This document shows, one piece after another, positions 42,350 through 52,781 of a DNA stretch of 64,000 nucleotides; position 1 is the first letter of the stretch; each line of letters starts with the position of its first letter. Source of the stretch: Verrucomicrobia bacterium ADurb.Bin006 (GTDB taxonomy: Bacteria > Verrucomicrobiota > Verrucomicrobiia > Limisphaerales > J093); assembly GCA_002071485.1 (NCBI GenBank), contig MWFF01000130.1:1-64000 (forward strand). The letters run 5' to 3'. Under the pieces are notes generated by a model. That model had not been told where the DNA came from and did not search any database. It saw only the letters and a program-made list of their open reading frames with translations. Made by a program: the position numbers and the translations under genes.

Positions 42350-43873
42350 CTATTTGTTCCCCAGCACGCGCACATCATCGATCGCGCAGACCCCGGCAGG
42401 CCCGAGCGTGCTGAAGTCTTCGTTTTTCGAGCCTGGGCTCATCTTGCCAAGCCGCACCGCCCCTGGGGCGCGGCTGACAATCCGCGGACCGTCGCTCCGC
42501 CAGATCACTGGTCGATCGTTTTCCATTCGGACAACCCAACGCATCGGCTCGGCCAGCAGCTCCCGCGGGGTGCCTGCGGCACCGTCCACGTTGCGCGTGA
42601 AGGTGCTGGCGATCCCCGACAGCAAACCGTTGTCGGCCAATCCCACGGTCCGACCGAGGACGCTGAAGTTGCGTTCTCGAACTTCGACCGGCGTATAGGG
42701 CGGGTACACTTCCTGGTCCAGGCCAATGGTCGAGTCGAGCCAACGCAACCGCGCATGCCGCCACAGATCGCCGACGCCGGCGTCTTCGAGCACCGTGTCG
42801 GCAACGCGCAGCGTGAAAGCGATGGGGGTGAATGGGGCGTTCCTGGCGCGCAGCGTCACCGTGCCCCGGTACATGCCCGGAGGCGCATCGCGCGGGACGG
42901 CGACGCTGAACCAGAGCGCCTGCACCTTGCGCCGGGGCACCGTCACGACCTTGCGCAGTGGCCGGCCGAGCCAGTCGGTGCCGCCCAGGTTGAAACAGCG
43001 CCAGGCGCTGGCTGGGATGGCTTTGCCTGCCCCCGATGTCAAGTCACTGAACTCCGCCGCGACGTCCTCGACCGCCTGCCCGTGGGCGTACAGGCCGATC
43101 TGGAAGGCGTAGTCCTCGCCCCGGCACGCCTCGCCCGCAAACGCCGCGCTCGGCCCGGCGCGGACCCAGCGCAACGGCAGTTCGTCGGTCATGCGAATGG
43201 GATGCCGCCGGTCCTCGGGAAAGAGCAGGTACGGACTTCCGGGATGGGCGGCCACGAGTGTCTGGGTTTCGTGCGGTGAGGCCACGATTTCCATGGGATC
43301 GAAACGGTGGAACGTGTTGATGGCCTGAAACTCGAGCACCCGTGCCGGTTCAAGTCCGGATGTGTCACCCGCGCGCAGCCGTTCGGCCAGTGGGCCACAG
43401 GCCGCGGCCCACGCCGGCTGCGCGGTGTTGCTGGGCGGCAGGTAGACCGTGGCCGGAAAGTATGCTGAGCCTTCGGTCTTGTAAGGCATGTAGTAGACCA
43501 AACACTCACCGGGCACGGTGAGCGGCTGGAACAACAGATCTCCAAACTGCCGCTGAACATTCACCCGCAGCACGTTCTCGATGCGCTGGTTCGTCGCGGC
43601 ATCGATCACGATGATCTCCGTCCGCTCCGGCGCCGTGTCCCGCCGGCGCCAGGGCAGCCGCACCCACACCGCCTCGGCCGGCTGCTCGACGCGGATGCGG
43701 GCGCGGTGGTTGCCCAAGGCCTCGGGCCAGTCGCCGACGCCGTAGGGCACTTCCTCGGCTCTTCCCGGGCCGATGCCGACGGTGACGAAAAACGCGAAGA
43801 AAAACCGAAGCCGATGGCCCCATGCGCTGGCCATACCCCGCTGATCATTGCTGCCGTGATTGTGTTGGCTCAT
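42350..43873 (-). CDS. GH123-N/DUF6067-like secreted protein without catalytic barrel
   Basis: The 507-residue product has a signal peptide (LRFFFAFFVTVGIGPGRA) and beta-sandwich regions typical of the N-terminus of large GH123/DUF6067-type glycosidases. Examples are RIRVEQPAEAVWVRLPWRRRD, VYYMPYKTEGSAYFPATVY, PPGMYRGTVTLRA, and LRWLDSTIGLDQEVYPPYTPVEV. Relatives continue into a TIM barrel of several hundred residues. Here the chain ends soon after, in SRAPGAVRLGKMSPGSKNED and VCAIDDVRVLGNK, which read like the end of a laminin-G-type domain. This may be an internal deletion product. It follows the PIG-L gene in the same operon. Confidence 0.65.
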   Translation of the reverse strand: MSQHNHGSNDQRGMASAWGHRLRFFFAFFVTVGIGPGRAEEVPYGVGDWPEALGNHRARIRVEQPAEAVWVRLPWRRRDTAPERTEIIVIDAATNQRIENVLRVNVQRQFGDLLFQPLTVPGECLVYYMPYKTEGSAYFPATVYLPPSNTAQPAWAAACGPLAERLRAGDTSGLEPARVLEFQAINTFHRFDPMEIVASPHETQTLVAAHPGSPYLLFPEDRRHPIRMTDELPLRWVRAGPSAAFAGEACRGEDYAFQIGLYAHGQAVEDVAAEFSDLTSGAGKAIPASAWRCFNLGGTDWLGRPLRKVVTVPRRKVQALWFSVAVPRDAPPGMYRGTVTLRARNAPFTPIAFTLRVADTVLEDAGVGDLWRHARLRWLDSTIGLDQEVYPPYTPVEVRERNFSVLGRTVGLADNGLLSGIASTFTRNVDGAAGTPRELLAEPMRWVVRMENDRPVIWRSDGPRIVSRAPGAVRLGKMSPGSKNEDFSTLGPAGVCAIDDVRVLGNK

Positions 43874-43906
43874 AGATTGAAGACCAGGTCTTGGATGGAC
43901 CCGTTG

Positions 43907-44791
43907 TCACGCCTTGCCGTGCCAGCGGGTCAAACGCTCGCGGAGTGAATCGATGTGGCTGGTCTGGGGGCACAAGCCGGGGATCTCCTCGAGCAGTCGT
44001 TCGATCCGCGGAATCTCGCCCCAGGCAGTCACGGTGAAGACTTCCATCGCGTGCGGGGAAGCGATCTCGAGTTCCCGGTTCTTGCGGTCGAACCGGCGGC
44101 GTAGAGTGGCCTTCCATTCCGCCTGGTCTCGGGGCACGTCCATGTGATGGCGTCCGACCCAGGGCAGCCATTCCTTGATCTGGGATTGGTGGCACCAGGT
44201 CATGGCGCAGAGGGTGTCGAAGGCCTCCTCGACGTCGACGGCCAGGTCGTGGGTGTTCGCGCCGAACATGTAACCGTCGTAGACCGCGATGATCACCGGC
44301 ACCGTGCAGGGGACGGACGCCGTCTCGTCGGCCGGGTATTCGGGCGTGAAGGCGTGCGGCACATTGATCATGTAGGCGACCTCGCGCACCGCCTGTGCCA
44401 CCACCAGGTGGTCCACATGCACGCCGGCCAGGGGATCCGCCGGCAAGGGCGGACACAGCAGATAGTCGGGTTCGAAGTCACGGATGGCCTTCCAGAGGGC
44501 GGCCATGAACTCGGGTGTCACACGCAAACAGGCCTCTCGAGGGACCTGTCCGCACGGCAGCCGGAGCAACTCGAACTCGTAACCGCCAATCCGCGCGGAC
44601 TCGAGCTGTTCCTGCAGCCTGAGGCGGGCCGTTTCCTCGCGCGTGCGGAAGTGGTGTCCGGCAGCGCCGTCGGTGCAGACGATGACTTTGCCGCGGAAAT
44701 CGTTCCCGAGCCGCTGCCGCCAGACATGGAAGGTGCCGGCGGCGGTGAATTCGTAGTCGTCGAAGTGCGCGTGGATGTAGAGGACTTTCAT
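43907..44791 (-). CDS. PIG-L family deacetylase
   Basis: The 294-residue zinc hydrolase fold has the AHPDDxE motif as AHFDDYEF (H9, D11, D12, E14) and the third ligand region in GVHVDHLVVAQAVREV. Further blocks are KVIVCTDGAAGHHFRTREE and DYLLCPPLPADPLAG. PIG-L enzymes remove N-acetyl groups from GlcNAc-containing or related small molecules. No signal peptide is evident, so it is probably cytoplasmic. It lies between the delta-60 repeat gene (51 bp upstream) and the GH123-N-like gene (33 bp downstream), likely in one transcript. Confidence 0.9.
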   Translation of the reverse strand: MKVLYIHAHFDDYEFTAAGTFHVWRQRLGNDFRGKVIVCTDGAAGHHFRTREETARLRLQEQLESARIGGYEFELLRLPCGQVPREACLRVTPEFMAALWKAIRDFEPDYLLCPPLPADPLAGVHVDHLVVAQAVREVAYMINVPHAFTPEYPADETASVPCTVPVIIAVYDGYMFGANTHDLAVDVEEAFDTLCAMTWCHQSQIKEWLPWVGRHHMDVPRDQAEWKATLRRRFDRKNRELEIASPHAMEVFTVTAWGEIPRIERLLEEIPGLCPQTSHIDSLRERLTRWHGKA

Positions 44792-44842
44792 GAGGGCGAA
44801 GCGCTGGGGCGAGGTGAGATGATCGAGGCTCCGTGAAACACA

Positions 44843-47386
44843 TTAGCGGACAACGCGGAAAAACCGAGCTGGCTGGCTGGGGGACACGGTGGCGGGGCTG
44901 TCGAGCCCGGGCTCGTCTCGCCAAGGGCCGATGGGCGAATCGCTCGACTGGAGAGTGCCGGGTCCCTTCCAGGACACCACGGCCGTGGCCTGGTCCAATT
45001 CGATCGTGACGGACGCGGGCGCCGGGTCCGCGGATCGGAATCGAGCGAGCCCTTGCCGCGCCTTGCCGTCGATCGTGGTGAACGGGCCGCCCACCAGGAT
45101 ATTGCCGTCGGCGTCGACCGCGGCCGCGAGTGCCCCACGATCCATCCAACCCTTTGGTGCGAAGTCAGGATCGAGTGAGCCATCGGCGCGGACGACGGCC
45201 AGGTTGAGCCGCGTCGTGCCGTTGAATGACTCGAATTCGCCGACAATGACCCACCACCCGCCCGGTCCGAGCGCCGCGCCGTAGACAGCCGGCAGGTCGC
45301 CCCCCGCGATGCCTGCGCCCGGATCGAAGCTCTGATCGAGTGTTCCCTCGGGGTCAAGGCGGGCAATGCCGCGGTGCGGTTCGCTCTCGACCGTGCTGAA
45401 GGTGCCGGTGACGAGCAGGCGTCCATCGCCCTCGAGGGCGATGCCTGTGACGATCGGCAGATCGCCATCGAGGAGGGACAACCCGCCGAAGTCGGAATCC
45501 AGCGAGCCATCGGGCCGCAGCCGGGCGAGACCCGATCGCGTTTGCCCATTCACGGTGTCGAAGTAGCCTCCGATGACAAGGCGTTCGTCGTCTTGCGCAA
45601 CGATGGAATAGACATCCGGCGCGGCAACCCACGAGGCCACATGAGGATCGAATCCGGGATCGACGCCGCCCGAGGCGTCGAGGCGCGCCAGCCGAAAGCG
45701 GGGCACGCCGTTGACTTCGTCGAACAGTCCCCCGACCAGAATGTGGCCGCCGGGCTGAAGCGCCAGGCAGTAGACCTCGCCATTGGGCCCCAAGCCCGGA
45801 TCGAATGTCGCGTCGAGTTGGCTATTGGCCGCAAGGCGAACCAGGTTGGCTCGAGACTTGGCCTGCACGGTGGCAAATCGTCCGCCCACGATCACCTCGC
45901 CCTGCGGTTGGAGAACGATGGCATTGACCACGCCGCCCTTGCTGACATGGGCGTCGAACGATTCATCCAGCGCCCCATGCGGAAGGACTCGCGCCAGGGC
46001 CTGGCGGGGCTGGCCATCGACGCGTTCGAAATCCCCGCCGACCAAAATCCGGCCGTCCTCCTGCACCGTGATCGCATTCACCGAGCCAACCCGCTCGACG
46101 ATTCGGTTGGAATCCGAATAGTCCGGATCGGCCGATCCGTCCGCGTGCAGCCGCCCGAGGTTGTGGCGGACTTCCGTACCGATCTGCGAGAATTGCCCCG
46201 CCACCAGGATGCGCCCGTCGCCCTGGACTGCGACCGCCATGCCGACACCCGCCGATCTCCCGGCCGTTTGCAGGCCTGGCCCCGGGTCAAACGTCTCGTC
46301 CGGTGCGCCGCCGGCCTCGAGCCGTGCGATCCCCGGGTGCAGGCTCTCTCCGAACCGATCGAAATCGCCCGTCACCACGATCCGGCCATCCGGTTGAATC
46401 GCCAGATCGCGCACCGCGTCCACAACGACATCGCGCCAGCTATCGCCCTCGAAACTGGGGTCTGCGACTCCCGTCTGCTGCAAGCGGGCCAGGCCGAAGA
46501 GCGCCTGGCCCTCCAACTGGTCAAAGCGCCCGGCGACAAGCAGATAACCGTCCTCCTGACGGCGCACCAACGCGACGCTGACCAATCCTTGGCTCCAGTC
46601 CAGGTCGGGGTTGAACTCGGGCACCACGTTGCCTTCGGCGTCAAGCCGGACCAAACCGGGGCGTGTTTGCCCGTCGAACTTCGTGAACAACCCGGCAACC
46701 ACAACACCCCCGTCGGGCAGCGGCGCCAGGTCCTGCACAATCCCGAAGGCGTCTTCGACTCCCGCGCCGGGATCGAATGTCTCATCGAGGGCGCCGTCGG
46801 GCTTCAACCGCGCCACGCAGGCGCGCGGGGCCGATTCGACCGTGCGGAACTGGCCGCCGATGAAGAGGCGCCCGTCTTCGAGAACCCGCACCACATCGAT
46901 TCTGCGCGACCGTTGTCCGTCCACATGCGGCGCGAAGGCCTCATCGAGGTTCCCCTCGGAGTCGACCCGGGCCGCACCGTGCCGCGCCTGGCCGGCCACG
47001 CTCGTGAAATCGCCTCCGAACACAATCTTCCCATCCGGTTGGAGTGCGACGGAGTTGACGGCGCCCTCGACTCCGGGCCACAGCGCAAAACTCGTGTCCA
47101 CCGCGCCGTCCGTATCGAGCCGGACCAACCCGCTGATGGGGCGTCCATGAAAGAACTCGAACCGGCCCGCGACGATCGCCTTGCCATCGGCCTGCACTGC
47201 GACCGCTCGCAAATCGGCGTCGGCTGTGGTGGTGAAAGATGGACCGAAATGGGGATCGAGGCCGGGCGATGAACCCGCCTCGGCCAACGCCGCCATCGCG
47301 AACCATGCCGCCAATGAGACGCCGAGCCGGCCCGGGCGCGCTCGGGCTGGCAGCCTAACTCGATTGGCACAGCACTCGGATACCAC
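44843..47386 (-). CDS. Secreted delta-60 repeat protein, 14 units
   Basis: The 847-residue exported protein has an N-terminal hydrophobic signal (LGVSLAAWFAMAALAEAG) and 14 delta-60 repeats of about 50-58 residues. The consensus is VALQPDGKILVGGDF..V.GQ.R.GLARL..DGSLDPSFDPG. The C-terminus (TAVVSWKGPGTLQSSDSPIG ... ARFFRVVR) is a short domain also found on other exported proteins here. Delta-60 repeats are predicted to form beta-propeller-like structures; no enzymatic motif is present. The start is GTG 47386. It heads an operon with PIG-L and the GH123-N-like gene. Confidence 0.88.
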   Translation of the reverse strand: MVSECCANRVRLPARARPGRLGVSLAAWFAMAALAEAGSSPGLDPHFGPSFTTTADADLRAVAVQADGKAIVAGRFEFFHGRPISGLVRLDTDGAVDTSFALWPGVEGAVNSVALQPDGKIVFGGDFTSVAGQARHGAARVDSEGNLDEAFAPHVDGQRSRRIDVVRVLEDGRLFIGGQFRTVESAPRACVARLKPDGALDETFDPGAGVEDAFGIVQDLAPLPDGGVVVAGLFTKFDGQTRPGLVRLDAEGNVVPEFNPDLDWSQGLVSVALVRRQEDGYLLVAGRFDQLEGQALFGLARLQQTGVADPSFEGDSWRDVVVDAVRDLAIQPDGRIVVTGDFDRFGESLHPGIARLEAGGAPDETFDPGPGLQTAGRSAGVGMAVAVQGDGRILVAGQFSQIGTEVRHNLGRLHADGSADPDYSDSNRIVERVGSVNAITVQEDGRILVGGDFERVDGQPRQALARVLPHGALDESFDAHVSKGGVVNAIVLQPQGEVIVGGRFATVQAKSRANLVRLAANSQLDATFDPGLGPNGEVYCLALQPGGHILVGGLFDEVNGVPRFRLARLDASGGVDPGFDPHVASWVAAPDVYSIVAQDDERLVIGGYFDTVNGQTRSGLARLRPDGSLDSDFGGLSLLDGDLPIVTGIALEGDGRLLVTGTFSTVESEPHRGIARLDPEGTLDQSFDPGAGIAGGDLPAVYGAALGPGGWWVIVGEFESFNGTTRLNLAVVRADGSLDPDFAPKGWMDRGALAAAVDADGNILVGGPFTTIDGKARQGLARFRSADPAPASVTIELDQATAVVSWKGPGTLQSSDSPIGPWRDEPGLDSPATVSPSQPARFFRVVR

Positions 47387-47534
47387 AGATTTCAGGAGCA
47401 GGATCGACCCATTCCGTCCGCAACGGCTCTCGGACAGAACCTGGTTGCGTCACCCATCAAGGAGCAGATAAAGAGCAGATGTTGTGCCGGGAACTTCCGC
47501 CACACCCGCCCGGCGTGTCCCGGGCACCCTCCAA

Positions 47535-48644
<1,110 letters not shown>

Positions 48645-48653
48645 AATCCGCCG

Positions 48654-49064
48654 TCACCGCACCTCGATCCTCAGCGCTTTGACTCGGGCGCGAAGCTTGC
48701 GGTAGAGCGGGTGCTTGCGGAAGGAGGCCAGGTCCGGATCCCGAGCCAGCCAGCGGAAATCGCGATACCCGCGGTCGATGGCGAGGTTGAGGGCCGCGTA
48801 GGCGGCATCAAACTGGTTGGTGAGGGCGTAGCTGCAGGCGAGGTTGTAATGGGCCAGCGGATCTTCCGGCCGCAGGCGGGCCAACTGCGCGTCCACGCGC
48901 AGCCCGTCCTCGAAGCGCCCGCGGCGCGAGTAATCGTCGGCGAGGAGCCTCAGGGCGTCGTCATAGCACGGATCGCGTCGTGTGAGTCCCTCGAGGAACC
49001 CGATCTCGATGTCCAAATTGCGGCGTTCGTCGCGGCGCAGCTTCTCTCTCCTGGTCTCAGCCAT
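48654..49064 (-). CDS. Small TPR protein
   Basis: The 136-residue protein has two or three tetratricopeptide-like helical pairs: IEIGFLEGLTRRDPCYDDALRLLADDYSRRGRFEDGLRVDAQLARLRPEDPLAHYNLACSY; the last unit (TNQFDAAYAALNLAIDRGYRDF) is followed by the WLARDPDLASFRKHPLYRKL tail known from many TPR proteins. There is no signal peptide. ATG 49064 was chosen; the frame extends far upstream, antisense to the GH95 gene, as a shadow. It precedes mtnA by 9 bp. Confidence 0.85.
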   Translation of the reverse strand: MAETRREKLRRDERRNLDIEIGFLEGLTRRDPCYDDALRLLADDYSRRGRFEDGLRVDAQLARLRPEDPLAHYNLACSYALTNQFDAAYAALNLAIDRGYRDFRWLARDPDLASFRKHPLYRKLRARVKALRIEVR

Positions 49065-49178
49065 ATACCCGGGCCGGATCATGCCAGCCGTTGCGGCAGC
49101 GTCAAGGGACAGTGAAGGACCCGCCGCGGTGTCCTCACAAGCTTGACGCTGGGGCGGGCCTGGGAAACCCTTGCCTCC

Positions 49179-51602
49179 ATGATTCGCATCCGATTCGTCG
49201 GCGGGCTTGCTTTTGCGCTCGGGCTGGCCGCCTGGCTGCCGGGGATCCCCGGAGCGGCTTTGGGGGCGGCATCTTTGCCATCTTCGCCGTCGGCGGCAAC
49301 CGGCGCCCCTGGGGGGCTCAGAATCTGGTTTGCCGAACCGGCGACAAACTGGGAGAAGCAGGCATTTCCGATCGGCAACGGGCGTGTGGGGGCGATGGTG
49401 TTCGGAGGGACCGGGCGTGAGCGCATCCAGCTCAACGAGGACACGCTCTGGTCGGGCGGCCCGCGCGACACCACCAACCCCGAGGCGCTCAAGCACCTGC
49501 CCGAGGTGCGGCGGCTCCTGTTCGACGGGCGGCCGGACGAGGCCGTCAAGCTGGCCCAGGAGCATCTCATGGGCAGACCCATGAGGGTCAAACCGTACCA
49601 GTCGCTCGGTGATCTGCGCCTCGATTTTCCGGGTCACGAAGCGGCCCAGGACTACCAGCGCGAGCTGGATCTCGAAAGGGCGGTTGTGCGCATCCAGTAC
49701 CGGGTTGGGGAGATCCGGCACACGCGCGAGCTCTTTGCGAGCCATCCCGATCAGGTGCTCGTGCTGCGCCTCACCTGCTCGAGGCCGGGCGGTTTGACGT
49801 TCTTTGCGACGCTGGATCGCGAGCAGGATTTCCGGACCAGCACGCGTTCGCCCGATCGCGTGCTGCTGCAGGGACAGGTGGATGGCGGGCAGGGCACCGA
49901 GTACTGCGCCGTTCTTCAAGCCAACGCCCAGGGCGGCCAGATGTTCGCCCCGGCGCGCCGCCTCGAAGTGCGGAACGCGACATCGGTCACCCTGGTTCTG
50001 GGGGCGGCGACGAGCTTCGGCGGGCGCGACGCGCTGCAGGTCGCCACCGAAGATGTCGAGGCGGCGATCCGCAAGCCGTACGCCGCCCTGGTGGCGGCGC
50101 ACGTGCGTGATTACCAGGCGTTGTTTAACCGGGTCAGCCTCGATCTGGGCGGGGCGGACGCCGCGGTCCACCCCACCGACGCGCGGCTGGCGGCGATGAA
50201 GAAAGGCGGGAACGACCCGCATCTGCTGGCCACCTATTTTCAGTTCGGACGGTACCTGTTGATCTCGAGCTCTCGTCCGGGCGATCTGCCGGCGAATCTC
50301 CAGGGTCTTTGGGCTGAGGGCATGAACCCGCCCTGGAACAGCGATTACCATCTGAACATCAATCTCCAAATGAACTACTGGCCCGCCGAGACCACGGCCC
50401 TTTCCGAATGCCACCAGCCGCTGTTCGAGCTGATCGAGTCGCTGCGCGAGTCGGGCCGGCGCACGGCCCGGGTGCACTACGGCGCTCGCGGCTGGGTGGC
50501 GCATCACTTGACCGATGTGTGGGGGTTCACCACGCCCGCGGACGGCGCGGGCTGGGGATTGTGGCCGATGGGCGCGGCGTGGCTTTGCCAGCATCTGTGG
50601 GAGCATTTCGCGTTTACGGGCGACCGGACGTTTCTGGCCAGGCGGGCTTATCCGCCCATGAAAGAAGCCGCGGAGTTCTTCCTCGATTTCCTGGTCGAGG
50701 ATTCGAAAGGCCGGCTGGTGAGCGGGCCATCCAGTTCGCCGGAGAACACCTACCGCCTCCCGAACAGCACGAAGGGAGGACTGTGCATGGGGCCCTCGAT
50801 GGACTCGCAAATCATCCGGGATCTCTTCTCGAATTGCATCCGAGCCTCCGAGATCCTCAGGATCGACGCCGAGTTCCGCGGCCAGCTCGCCGCCACCCTG
50901 GCCAAACTGCCGCCCACTCAGATCGGACGCCACGGCCAGATCATGGAATGGTCCGAGGATTACGATGAACCGGAGCCGGGGCATCGGCACATCTCCCACC
51001 TGTTTGCCCTGCACCCGGGCAGAGAGATCACCCGCACCGGCACGCCCGAACTCGCCCAGGCGGCCCGGAAGACGCTCGAACGCCGGCTCGCGCACGGCGG
51101 CGGCCACACCGGCTGGAGCCGGGCGTGGATTCTGAACTTCTGGGCGCGGCTGGGAGACGCCGACAAGGCGCACGAGAATCTGCTGGCATTGCTCCGCCAA
51201 AGCACGGCGCCCAACCTGCTGGATCTGCATCCGCCCTTCCAGATTGACGGCAACTTCGGAGGCACGGCCGGCCTCGCGGAGATGCTTCTCCAAAGCCACG
51301 CCGGGGAAATCGAGTTGCTGCCCGCCAAACCGTCCGCCTGGGCCGATGGGCACGTCAGCGGATTGCGCGCCCGGGGCGGGTTCGCCGTCGATCTCGCGTG
51401 GCGGGGCGGACAATTCGAGTCGGGGCGCATCGAATCGCTCGACGGGGCTGTGTGCCGGCTCCGGTGTCCGGTCCCGGTCACCGTGCGCTCGGGGTCGGCG
51501 CGCGGCGCCGTGGTAAAGACGAGGCCGCTAGCCACCCAGGCGATCGAGTTCGCCACGAAACGGGGCGGGGAGTATTTTCTGGCGAGGCGCGATGCACACT
51601 GA
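49179..51602 (+). CDS. GH95-type secreted alpha-L-fucosidase/galactosidase
   Basis: The 807-residue exported glycoside hydrolase has a signal peptide ([26 protein letters not shown]). The N-terminal beta domain has [28 protein letters not shown] and [13 protein letters not shown]. The (alpha/alpha)6 catalytic domain has [73 protein letters not shown] and [22 protein letters not shown]95 enzymes cleave alpha-1,2-linked L-fucose or L-galactose by inversion. ATG 49179 is preferred over ATG 49143 because of the signal peptide. Its end overlaps the moxR start by 11 bp. Confidence 0.95.
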   Translation: MIRIRFVGGLAFALGLAAWLPGIPGAALGAASLPSSPSAATGAPGGLRIWFAEPATNWEKQAFPIGNGRVGAMVFGGTGRERIQLNEDTLWSGGPRDTTNPEALKHLPEVRRLLFDGRPDEAVKLAQEHLMGRPMRVKPYQSLGDLRLDFPGHEAAQDYQRELDLERAVVRIQYRVGEIRHTRELFASHPDQVLVLRLTCSRPGGLTFFATLDREQDFRTSTRSPDRVLLQGQVDGGQGTEYCAVLQANAQGGQMFAPARRLEVRNATSVTLVLGAATSFGGRDALQVATEDVEAAIRKPYAALVAAHVRDYQALFNRVSLDLGGADAAVHPTDARLAAMKKGGNDPHLLATYFQFGRYLLISSSRPGDLPANLQGLWAEGMNPPWNSDYHLNINLQMNYWPAETTALSECHQPLFELIESLRESGRRTARVHYGARGWVAHHLTDVWGFTTPADGAGWGLWPMGAAWLCQHLWEHFAFTGDRTFLARRAYPPMKEAAEFFLDFLVEDSKGRLVSGPSSSPENTYRLPNSTKGGLCMGPSMDSQIIRDLFSNCIRASEILRIDAEFRGQLAATLAKLPPTQIGRHGQIMEWSEDYDEPEPGHRHISHLFALHPGREITRTGTPELAQAARKTLERRLAHGGGHTGWSRAWILNFWARLGDADKAHENLLALLRQSTAPNLLDLHPPFQIDGNFGGTAGLAEMLLQSHAGEIELLPAKPSAWADGHVSGLRARGGFAVDLAWRGGQFESGRIESLDGAVCRLRCPVPVTVRSGSARGAVVKTRPLATQAIEFATKRGGEYFLARRDAH

Positions 51603-52581
51603 CTTGCAGCCGCTCGAAGCGGCCATTGGGGGGCATCAAGCGCGGTTGGAGGCGCTGCGCGCGGAGATGGCGCGTTCGATTGTGGGGCAGCAGACGCTGA
51701 TCGAGCGGCTCCTGGTCGGCCTGCTCGCCAACGGCCACGTCCTGCTCGAAGGCGTGCCCGGCCTGGCCAAGACCGCCACCGTCAATGCCCTGGGCCAATG
51801 CCTCCACCTCAAGTTCGCCCGCGTCCAGTTCACGCCGGATCTCCTGCCGGGCGATCTGATCGGCAACCTGGTCTTCAACCCGCGCGACAACAGCTACCAC
51901 ACGCGCAAGGGGCCGATCTTCGCGAACCTGGTCCTGGCGGACGAAATCAACCGCGCCCCGGCCAAGGTGCAGAGCGCGCTGCTCGAAGCGATGCAGGAAC
52001 GACAGGTCACGATTGGCGAACAGAGCTTCCCTCTGCCCTCTCCCTTTCTGGTCTTGGCAACGATGAATCCGATCGAGCAGGAGGGAACCTATTCGCTCCC
52101 GGAAGCGCAGGTGGACCGCTTCATGCTGAAGGTCGTGGTCACCTATCCGACCGAACCCGAGGAACGGCAGATCATGGCCCTGATGGCCCGGACGGCTCCG
52201 CGCCCGCCGCTGACGACCGTGGTGCGACCCGAGGATATCCTGGCCATGCGCGCGCTGGTCGATCAGGTGTTCGTCGACGAGCAGGTGTCGGACTATATCG
52301 TGCGGCTGGTGTTCGCCACGCGGGATCCGTCGACGGTGGCGCCGCGCCTGGCGCCGTTCATCCGGTTCGGCGCGTCGCCCCGGGCCTCGATCAACCTCTC
52401 GCTGGCGTCCAAAGCGCTCGCGTTCCTCCGCGGGCGTCCGCACGTCACGCCCGAGGACGTCAAGGCGGTCGCGGCGGACGTCCTCCGCCACAGGGTGCTG
52501 ACGACATTCGAGGCCGATGCGGACCGGATGACCTCGGAGCACATTGTGGCGGAGTTGCTCGCCCAGGTGCCGGTGCCTTGA
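51592..52581 (+). CDS. MoxR-family AAA+ ATPase
   Basis: The 329-residue AAA+ ATPase has Walker A GVPGLAKT at 54-61, the [11 protein letters not shown] loop, Walker [12 protein letters not shown], and sensor 1 [22 protein letters not shown]. The C-terminal lid has [11 protein letters not shown]. MoxR proteins act as chaperone-like ATPases together with VWA-domain proteins. It is the first gene of a MoxR-DUF58-DUF4381-BatA-BatB-TPR set, but its start lies inside the GH95 gene, so expression may be tied to the fucosidase. Confidence 0.95.
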   Translation: MHTDLQPLEAAIGGHQARLEALRAEMARSIVGQQTLIERLLVGLLANGHVLLEGVPGLAKTATVNALGQCLHLKFARVQFTPDLLPGDLIGNLVFNPRDNSYHTRKGPIFANLVLADEINRAPAKVQSALLEAMQERQVTIGEQSFPLPSPFLVLATMNPIEQEGTYSLPEAQVDRFMLKVVVTYPTEPEERQIMALMARTAPRPPLTTVVRPEDILAMRALVDQVFVDEQVSDYIVRLVFATRDPSTVAPRLAPFIRFGASPRASINLSLASKALAFLRGRPHVTPEDVKAVAADVLRHRVLTTFEADADRMTSEHIVAELLAQVPVP

Positions 52582-52589
52582 AGTTTCTC

Positions 52590-52766
52590 GTTCATGGTCC
52601 TCAAGCGCATTCAACTGTTGAGTTTTAACCCGTCCCGTGAACTGTGTATCCGTAGCCGCGGACGTAAGTCCGCGCCATCTCGCTCCGCAAAGACGGGAAT
52701 CAGCGCCGACTCACGTCGGCGGCTACAAACCGGTTCATGGTCCCCAGTGCGCACTCAACCGTTGAA
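52590..52766. repeat. Imperfect direct repeats flanking a REP pair
   Basis: About 33 bp starting GTTCATGGTCCTCA (52590-52622) recur imperfectly at 52733-52766 (GTTCATGGTCCCCA), with some 28 positions matching and one gap. They enclose the REP pair at 52652-52726. The arrangement could be a local duplication created when the REP unit inserted between moxR and the DUF58 gene. Confidence 0.6.
52652..52726. repeat. Inverted pair of GTAG-headed REP hairpins
   Basis: The first REP (52652-52676) starts GTAG, then the stem CGCGGAC, loop GTAA, and closing stem GTCCGCG. The second (52703-52726), on the opposite strand, starts GTAG with stem CGCCGAC, loop GTGA, and closing stem GTCGGCG. The stems differ by a paired C/G swap that keeps pairing. 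A GTAG foot beside a GC stem is the recognition layout of RAYT transposases. The pair sits in the moxR-DUF58 operon and may affect mRNA stability or read-through. Confidence 0.75.
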
Positions 52767-52781
52767 TCGCAGCGCCTCCCC

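Noticed and set aside
45374-47272. 632-codon open frame on the plus strand
   Set aside because: It is antisense to the delta-60 repeat gene, whose 14 units and signal peptide establish the minus strand as coding.
48654-51413. 919-codon minus-strand frame as one protein
   Set aside because: Only the final 136 residues are a TPR protein; the rest is antisense to the GH95 gene.
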